From an uncultured Porphyromonadaceae bacterium (lineage in GTDB: Bacteria > Bacteroidota > Bacteroidia > Bacteroidales > Muribaculaceae), in the NCBI GenBank assembly GCA_947175715.1, contig CAMWOD010000017.1, positions 1 through 10,834 of the forward strand: DNA of 10,834 nucleotides. Reading direction: 5' to 3'. Made by a program: the position numbers and the translations under genes. Shown here piece after piece: positions 5,966-10,834 of this stretch; the stretch's first letter is position 1; every line of letters begins with the position of its first letter. The notes beneath the pieces are model-generated. The model was not told the origin of the DNA. It did not search any database and saw only the letters and a program-made list of their open reading frames with translations.

Positions 5966-7830
5966 CGGCGTGATTTCTTTGTGCCGCCATGGCGTTTTTT
6001 CTTGAAAATCTCGTAGGAGTCGCCACCCGATGCTGCTTCACGTGTGCGTCGGTCGCTCACGCGGGCATAGTCCTTGTCGGGATCGGCAATCTCGCTGTAA
6101 AGGCGCTTACCCATAAATTCGGCACCTTTTAGACCTCCTACCACGCGCTGAGCATCGGACTTCTTAACGTCGAAGAGTGAGTAACCCGGCAGCAAGTCGA
6201 TACGCCCCACGTCGACACGTGGACCTTCGACATTCTTATTAAGGGCCTCAATGAGGTTGCCGGCATAGAAGCCGTCGCGCTTGCCGGCGTTAAGGTAGAT
6301 GCGCTCCATACCCTTTGAGGCCGTTCGGCGGTCCTTGTCGCGGGGCTGTCCGTCGTCTTCACGCTTTTTCTTCCCTTTGCCCGGCTTCTCGTCGATGAAG
6401 TCGATAGTCGGAGCATCCTTGTAGTAGTCGAGCAGGCGGTTGAACTCCAGCGAGAGCACGCGTTTGAGCAGGTCTTCCTGCGACAGCCACCCCAGCTTGC
6501 GGCTCACGCCGGTGAAGTATTTGTCGATTTCGGCATCGTCGACCTGCACCTTCTCGATACGGTCGGCAAGATTGTAGATCTGCTTTTCGATAATGTGCTC
6601 GGGGGTAGGCACATCGCGGCGCTCAAAAGTTTTACCTATCTTATGCTCTATCTCGCGCAGGCGCCCCTTCTCACGCGAGTGGATTATGGCGATTGACACA
6701 CCGGTCTTTCCGGCTCGCCCGGTACGACCCGAACGGTGAGTGTAGACGGCGGTGTCCTCGGGAAGACCGTAGTTGATCACATGGGTCAGATCGTCAACAT
6801 CGAGTCCGCGGGCTGCTACGTCGGTGGCCACGAGGAGCGAGATTACGCGGTCGCGGAATTTCTTCATCACGATGTCGCGCTGCTGCTGCGACAGGTCGCC
6901 ATGGAGTGCGTCGGCATTATATCCGTCCTGTATCAACTTATCGGCCACCTCCTGGGTGTCGCGGCGGGTACGGCAGAATATTATTGCGTAGATATTGGGG
7001 TTGTCGTCGGCGATACGCTTCAGCGCCAAGTATTTGTCGCGGGCGTTGACCATATAGTAGATATGGCGCACGTTGGCTGCGCCTGAATTGCGGGTGCCGA
7101 TCACAAACTCTACTGGGTCGTGCATGTATTTCTTGGCTATTCGAGCGATTTCGTTGGGCATCGTGGCCGAGAACATCAGCATCTTGCGGTCGGCGGGCAC
7201 ATTGGCAAGGATAGCGTCGATTGAGTCGAGAAATCCCATATTGAGCATTTCATCGGCCTCATCGAGTATCACAGTGTGCACATCGTCGAGATGCACCACG
7301 CCCCTGTTGATCAAGTCGATGAGACGTCCAGGGGTGGCTACGATAATCTGCACCCCGCGGCGCAGGGCGCGTATCTGGCTCTCGATGCTCGAACCTCCGT
7401 ACACAGGAAGCACCTCGAGTCCGGGCACATATTTTGAAAAGTCGGCAAGGTCCGAGCCTATCTGTAAGCACAGCTCGCGTGTGGGCGACAGTATCAGCGC
7501 CTGGGGCACATTGCGCTCCACGTCGATGCGCTGTATCACCGGCAGGCCGAAAGCCGCGGTCTTACCTGTGCCGGTCTGGGCCAGCGCCACCACATCGTTA
7601 TCCTTGGCAAGCAGGTGGGGTATCACCTTCTCCTGTACCGGCATCGGGCTCTCAAATCCAAGCTCCTCGATGGCCTTACGCAGTCTTGGTTCTACGCCAA
7701 GCTGCTCAAATGTGGGATGTACTTCCGGCTCTACAGCTTCGGCTACCTCATCGACTATTGCATCGTCGATTATTTCATCGCGGGGTGTTGTCTCAACACC
7801 TTCACGGCTATTTTGGCTATGTTTCTTCAT
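5962..7830 (-). CDS. deaD: DEAD-box ATP-dependent RNA helicase with DbpA-type RNA-binding tail
   Basis: This 622-residue cytoplasmic RNA helicase unwinds RNA duplexes, probably in ribosome assembly or mRNA turnover. After an acidic leader (1-38) come the Q motif (FEQLGVEP with Gln66), motif I AQTGTGKT (84-91), PTREL (116-120), TPGR (166-169), motif II DEAD (190-193), SAT (221-223), VATDVAARGLD (334-344) and motif VI HRSGRTGRAG (365-374), so both RecA lobes are complete. A charged linker (about 480-507) leads to RIYLNAGKRDGFYAGNLIEAL...LLPGYSLFDV (510-555), which matches the DbpA RNA-binding domain (PF03880), then a basic tail ending KKSRR. This architecture is shared by DeaD/CsdA and DbpA types; deaD is the usual label but orthology is not proven. 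It is the first gene of the helicase-DUF3256-xseA-xseB unit and diverges from mfd. A -7 promoter element lies 21 bases upstream. Confidence 0.94.
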   Translation of the reverse strand: MKKHSQNSREGVETTPRDEIIDDAIVDEVAEAVEPEVHPTFEQLGVEPRLRKAIEELGFESPMPVQEKVIPHLLAKDNDVVALAQTGTGKTAAFGLPVIQRIDVERNVPQALILSPTRELCLQIGSDLADFSKYVPGLEVLPVYGGSSIESQIRALRRGVQIIVATPGRLIDLINRGVVHLDDVHTVILDEADEMLNMGFLDSIDAILANVPADRKMLMFSATMPNEIARIAKKYMHDPVEFVIGTRNSGAANVRHIYYMVNARDKYLALKRIADDNPNIYAIIFCRTRRDTQEVADKLIQDGYNADALHGDLSQQQRDIVMKKFRDRVISLLVATDVAARGLDVDDLTHVINYGLPEDTAVYTHRSGRTGRAGKTGVSIAIIHSREKGRLREIEHKIGKTFERRDVPTPEHIIEKQIYNLADRIEKVQVDDAEIDKYFTGVSRKLGWLSQEDLLKRVLSLEFNRLLDYYKDAPTIDFIDEKPGKGKKKREDDGQPRDKDRRTASKGMERIYLNAGKRDGFYAGNLIEALNKNVEGPRVDVGRIDLLPGYSLFDVKKSDAQRVVGGLKGAEFMGKRLYSEIADPDKDYARVSDRRTREAASGGDSYEIFKKKRHGGTKKSRR

Positions 7831-7851
7831 AATAGATACACAATTATTTTA

Positions 7852-7859
7852 CAAAGATA
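7852..7859 (-). promoter_or_regulatory. -7 promoter element for the helicase operon
   Basis: On the minus strand TATCTTTG is an exact TAnnTTTG match ending 21 bases before the helicase ATG, which implies a leader of about 17 bases. No good TTTG is present 19-21 bases upstream, where the sequence is simply AT-rich. With such a short leader there is no room for a long cold-shock-type 5' UTR. Confidence 0.55.
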
Positions 7860-7919
7860 CAACAACTGAAAATATAAAATCGAGCGATATTGAGATTTTT
7901 TTGCAGATTTTTACCCTTC

Positions 7920-7949
7920 TTACACATATATACACATATAGTTGTGTAA
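7920..7949. promoter_or_regulatory. Inverted and tandem repeats over the mfd promoter (possible operator)
   Basis: TTACACA (7920-7926) and TGTGTAA (7943-7949) form a 7-bp inverted repeat with a 16-base spacer. The 10-base unit TACACATATA is repeated in tandem (7921-7930, 7931-7940), so the second copy also forms TACACA-N6-TGTGTA (7931-7948), an 18-bp operator-like dyad. Its right arm overlaps the mfd -7 element. Another TACACA occurs at 7837-7842, in the predicted leader of the helicase gene. A protein-binding site is inference; AT-rich intergenic DNA can produce such patterns by chance. Confidence 0.45.
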
Positions 7950-7954
7950 TTTTG
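7947..7954 (+). promoter_or_regulatory. -7 promoter element for mfd, very close to its ATG
   Basis: TAATTTTG matches TAnnTTTG exactly and ends 10 bases before the mfd ATG at 7965. If it is used, transcription would start around 7958-7961, giving an almost leaderless mRNA. No TTTG occurs at the usual -33 spacing, where the TACACATATA repeat lies instead. Confidence 0.5.
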
Positions 7955-7964
7955 CAATCCAATT

Positions 7965-10834
7965 ATGGATACACACGCATTATTGAAGATTTTTGACTCG
8001 CCGGAGCGCCAGGCGGCAGTAAAAGCCGCACTCAAGAGCACTTCGGCTAAAGGTGTTGATTTTTACGGCCTTTCGGGCTCATCTGTGGCAATGATGCTTG
8101 CATCGCTTCCCTCCGTCAAGGGTAGGCCGCTGCTGGTTGTGGGGGAATCGCTCGACGATGCGGGCTACCTGTACCACGACCTTACGCGCTTACTTGGGGA
8201 GAACGCCGTGGCGATGCTACCGTCGGGCTACCGCCGCGACATCAAGTATGGCCAAATCGACGCCCCCAATCAGATACTACGCGTGGAGGCTCTCAACCGC
8301 TGGACCACCGACCCCGACCTACGCATGGTCGTCACCTACCCCGAGGCTATGGCCGAGCGTGTGGCCTCGCGCAATACCCTCGACAGTCACACCATGCGCC
8401 TGTCGGTCGACGAGCAACTTGATATGGTCGAGGCCGAGAAGTGGCTCAGGGAGAATGGCTTCAACGAAGTAGACTATGTATACGAGCCGGGGCAATTTGC
8501 CGTGCGCGGCTCCATACTCGACATATTCGGATTCTCATACGAGCTCCCCTACCGCATCGACTTCTTCGGCGACGACATCGAGTCGATACGCTCATTCAAC
8601 ACCGAGACGCAGCTCTCGCAAGACCGTCTCCATGATATTTCAATCACCTCCAACGTGGCGCTTCAGAGCCGCGGGGAGTCGCTGCTGAGCTTCATCGACC
8701 CCAAGACACGGATAGCATCGCGTGTCAACGCCGACTACATCACATCGCGCATCCGGGCAATCGCCACCGAGGGATTCTCAACGAGCGCCTCGCTGGCATC
8801 GGAGGGGGATGCGTCGGCCATGTTGCAGGTGGTCGACCCCGAGGAGTTCGCTCAGTCGCTCGCACAGTTCAGGATGCTCCGCTTCACAGCCGCAGCCGAC
8901 ATATCGGCAGGAGGGGCCGCAGCAGTCAACTTCGACTGCTCGCCACAAGGGATTTTCCACAAAAACTTCGACCTCATCAGCGATTCATTCAAGACCCTAA
9001 TCGACAAGGGGTACACCCTATATAGCTTAAGCGATTCACCAAAACAGATCGACCGACTGCGTGCAATCTTCGACGACCGTGGCGACAACTTCCCCTTCAA
9101 CGCTGTAAACGGTACGCTGCACGAAGGATTCGTCGACCACACCACCCGCACCGCCGTATTCACCGACCACCAGATATTCGACCGATTCCATAAATACACG
9201 CTCAAAAGCGACCGCGCCCGCTCAGGCAAGGTAGCATTGTCGCTCAAGGAGCTACAATCAATAGAGCCAGGCGATTACATAGTACACGTAGACCATGGCG
9301 TGGGCAAATTCGCCGGACTGCTGCGCACCAACGTCAACGGCCACACCCAGGAGATGATAAAACTCGTTTACCAGAACGACGATATCATTTTCGTGTCGAT
9401 CCATGCCTTGCACAAGCTCGCAAAGTATCGCGGCAAGGAGGGTGTGCCACCCAAAATCAACAAACTTGGCTCAGGAGCATGGAACCGCATCAAAGAGCGC
9501 ACAAAGTCGAAACTCAAGGATATAGCCCGCGACCTGATACGCCTTTATGCCGCACGCAAAAACGAGAAGGGATTTCAATTCTCACCCGACTCCTACCTGC
9601 AGCATGAGCTGGAGGCATCGTTCATCTACGAGGACACACCCGACCAGCTCACCACCACACAAGCCGTCAAGGCCGACATGGAGAGCGACCGCCCGATGGA
9701 CCGCCTCGTCTGCGGTGACGTTGGTTTCGGTAAGACAGAAGTCGCCATCCGTGCCGCCTTCAAAGCTGCCGTCGATGGAAAGCAGGTTGCCGTACTCGTT
9801 CCCACCACCGTGCTCGCCTACCAGCATTTCAACACCTTCCGCGATCGCCTCAAGGACTTCCCCGTACGAGTCGATTATCTCTCCCGCGCCCGCTCTCCCA
9901 AGCAGACTAAAGAAATCCTTGCCGACCTCGAAGCAGGCAAAATCGACATAATCATCGGCACCCACAAGCTCATCGGCAAGTCGGTCAAATTCAAGGATCT
10001 CGGTCTGCTTGTCATCGACGAAGAGCAGAAGTTCGGAGTGGCCGTTAAGGAGAAACTCAAGCAACTCAAGGTCAATATCGACACCCTGACCATGAGCGCC
10101 ACTCCCATCCCGCGCACACTCCAGTTCTCGCTCATGGGCGCGCGCGACCTCAGCGCCATCAATACCCCTCCGCCCAACCGCTACCCAATCGTCACTTCGG
10201 TCAGCGCCCTCGACGACGACACCGTCCGCGAGGCAATCAATTTCGAAATGGCCCGTGGCGGCCAGGTATTCTTCGTCAACCATCGCATCGAGGGGCTGTA
10301 CGAACTCGAATCCATGATTCGGCGTCTCGTTCCCGACGCCCGTGTGGCTGTCGGACACGGCCAGATGCCCCCGGAACAGCTTGAAACGACCATCATCGAT
10401 TTTGCCGCTCACGACTACGACGTCCTCCTCGCCACCACCATCATCGAAAGCGGCATCGACATGCCCCGTGTCAACACCATCATCGTCAATAACGCCCAGA
10501 ATTTCGGTCTCAGCGAGCTCCACCAGCTCCGCGGTCGTGTTGGCCGAAGCTCGCGCAAGGCCTTCTGTTATCTGATGGTACCCCCCGGCAAGCCGCTCAC
10601 ACCCGTGGCTCAGCGTCGCCTGCAAGCCATCGAATCCTTCAGCGACCTCGGCTCGGGCATTCACATCGCCATGCAGGACCTCGACATCCGTGGCGCCGGC
10701 AACCTCCTCGGTGCCGAACAATCAGGCTTCATCGCCGACCTCGGCTACGAGACTTACCAGAAAATCCTTAAGGAAGCCGTTACTGAGCTCCGTGCCGAGG
10801 AGTTCGCCGACCTCCCTTCTGCTCAGAACGATGT
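7965..10834 (+). CDS. mfd: Transcription-repair coupling factor Mfd (3' end outside window)
   Basis: Mfd is a cytoplasmic ATP-driven DNA translocase that removes RNA polymerase stalled at lesions and recruits UvrA. The frame is open from ATG 7965 to the window edge: 956 complete codons of a family usually about 1,110-1,150 residues long, so part of the C-terminal autoinhibitory region is missing. The N-terminal UvrB-like module (about 1-330) includes YEPGQFAVRGSILDIFGFS...YRIDFFGDDIESIR and lacks a working Walker A. The RNA-polymerase-binding CarD-like domain is about 426-492 (IEPGDYIVHVDHGVGKFAGL). The motor has GDVGFGKTE (584-592), DEEQKFGV (685-692), SATPIPRT (711-718), RGRVGR (856-861) and RGAGNLLG (909-916). 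The first in-frame codon before the ATG region that could extend it is blocked by TAA at 7947. No Shine-Dalgarno sequence is visible. Codon use changes after about 9582: codons 541-919 contain no TTA, CTA or TCA. Confidence 0.96.
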   Translation, partial: MDTHALLKIFDSPERQAAVKAALKSTSAKGVDFYGLSGSSVAMMLASLPSVKGRPLLVVGESLDDAGYLYHDLTRLLGENAVAMLPSGYRRDIKYGQIDAPNQILRVEALNRWTTDPDLRMVVTYPEAMAERVASRNTLDSHTMRLSVDEQLDMVEAEKWLRENGFNEVDYVYEPGQFAVRGSILDIFGFSYELPYRIDFFGDDIESIRSFNTETQLSQDRLHDISITSNVALQSRGESLLSFIDPKTRIASRVNADYITSRIRAIATEGFSTSASLASEGDASAMLQVVDPEEFAQSLAQFRMLRFTAAADISAGGAAAVNFDCSPQGIFHKNFDLISDSFKTLIDKGYTLYSLSDSPKQIDRLRAIFDDRGDNFPFNAVNGTLHEGFVDHTTRTAVFTDHQIFDRFHKYTLKSDRARSGKVALSLKELQSIEPGDYIVHVDHGVGKFAGLLRTNVNGHTQEMIKLVYQNDDIIFVSIHALHKLAKYRGKEGVPPKINKLGSGAWNRIKERTKSKLKDIARDLIRLYAARKNEKGFQFSPDSYLQHELEASFIYEDTPDQLTTTQAVKADMESDRPMDRLVCGDVGFGKTEVAIRAAFKAAVDGKQVAVLVPTTVLAYQHFNTFRDRLKDFPVRVDYLSRARSPKQTKEILADLEAGKIDIIIGTHKLIGKSVKFKDLGLLVIDEEQKFGVAVKEKLKQLKVNIDTLTMSATPIPRTLQFSLMGARDLSAINTPPPNRYPIVTSVSALDDDTVREAINFEMARGGQVFFVNHRIEGLYELESMIRRLVPDARVAVGHGQMPPEQLETTIIDFAAHDYDVLLATTIIESGIDMPRVNTIIVNNAQNFGLSELHQLRGRVGRSSRKAFCYLMVPPGKPLTPVAQRRLQAIESFSDLGSGIHIAMQDLDIRGAGNLLGAEQSGFIADLGYETYQKILKEAVTELRAEEFADLPSAQND

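Noticed and set aside
5952..6041. Longer start for the DUF3256 gene inside the helicase gene
   Set aside because: It would place 30 charged residues before the signal peptide. The internal ATG at 5951 leaves a normal 10-base gap after the helicase stop.
7921..7940. Tandem TACACATATA copies as a replication iteron or CRISPR-like repeat
   Set aside because: Only two copies, no spacers, and no replication or cas gene nearby; a promoter-region repeat is the simpler reading.
7073..7996. 307-residue plus-strand frame opposite the helicase N-terminus
   Set aside because: Ser/Thr/Ile-rich shadow of the helicase gene that runs through the AT-rich intergenic region and into mfd. No family resemblance.
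8098..9000. Several plus-strand frames of 60-130 residues between 8098 and 9951
   Set aside because: They are Ser/Pro/Arg-rich out-of-frame readings of mfd with no domain features.
9582..10721. 379-residue open frame on the minus strand opposite mfd
   Set aside because: It is codon-aligned with mfd and exists only because mfd there avoids TTA, CTA and TCA. It begins with TTG, is oddly acidic and Gly/Val-rich, and has no recognisable domain.

Overview
This window looks like chromosomal core DNA from a moderately GC-rich member of the Bacteroidales, perhaps Muribaculaceae. The evidence is the protein families present (PCMD, DUF3256, a class IV branched-chain aminotransferase, a DEAD-box helicase with a DbpA-type tail). 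In addition, several genes are preceded by the Bacteroidetes promoter element TAnnTTTG, and most start codons lack a clear Shine-Dalgarno sequence. The genus-level guess is inference.

Layout: (1) 55-1020 (+) encodes an exported PCMD-type beta-sandwich protein. (2) 1039-2629 (-) is a two-gene unit, ilvE followed by an HD-domain phosphohydrolase, with a good promoter upstream of ilvE. (3) 2751-3665 (-) is an AraC-family regulator with its own promoter. (4) 3783-7830 (-) is a four-gene unit transcribed in the order DEAD-box RNA helicase, DUF3256 exported protein, xseA, xseB. The first gap is 10 bp, DUF3256 and xseA overlap by 37 bp, and 40 bp separate xseA from xseB. (5) 7831-7964 is a divergent promoter region with repeats. 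(6) 7965 to the right edge (+) is mfd, cut off by the window after about 956 codons.

Functionally the right half is nucleic-acid maintenance: an RNA helicase, exonuclease VII (both subunits) and the transcription-repair coupling factor Mfd, whose promoter region adjoins the helicase's. The left half is amino-acid metabolism (IlvE), a metal-dependent HD hydrolase, a transcription regulator and an envelope protein. There are no tRNAs, rRNAs, CRISPR arrays, insertion sequences or signs of phage.

I see no new multi-gene system. The points worth a second look are small: the irregular start of the HD gene (TTG, or a one-base slip from an ATG overlapping the ilvE stop); a strong 32-nt hairpin inside its first codons; an inverted repeat over the mfd promoter with a near-leaderless start; a sharp codon-use change within mfd; and the DUF3256 gene wedged between the helicase and exonuclease VII genes. 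No non-coding stretch exceeds about 135 bases.
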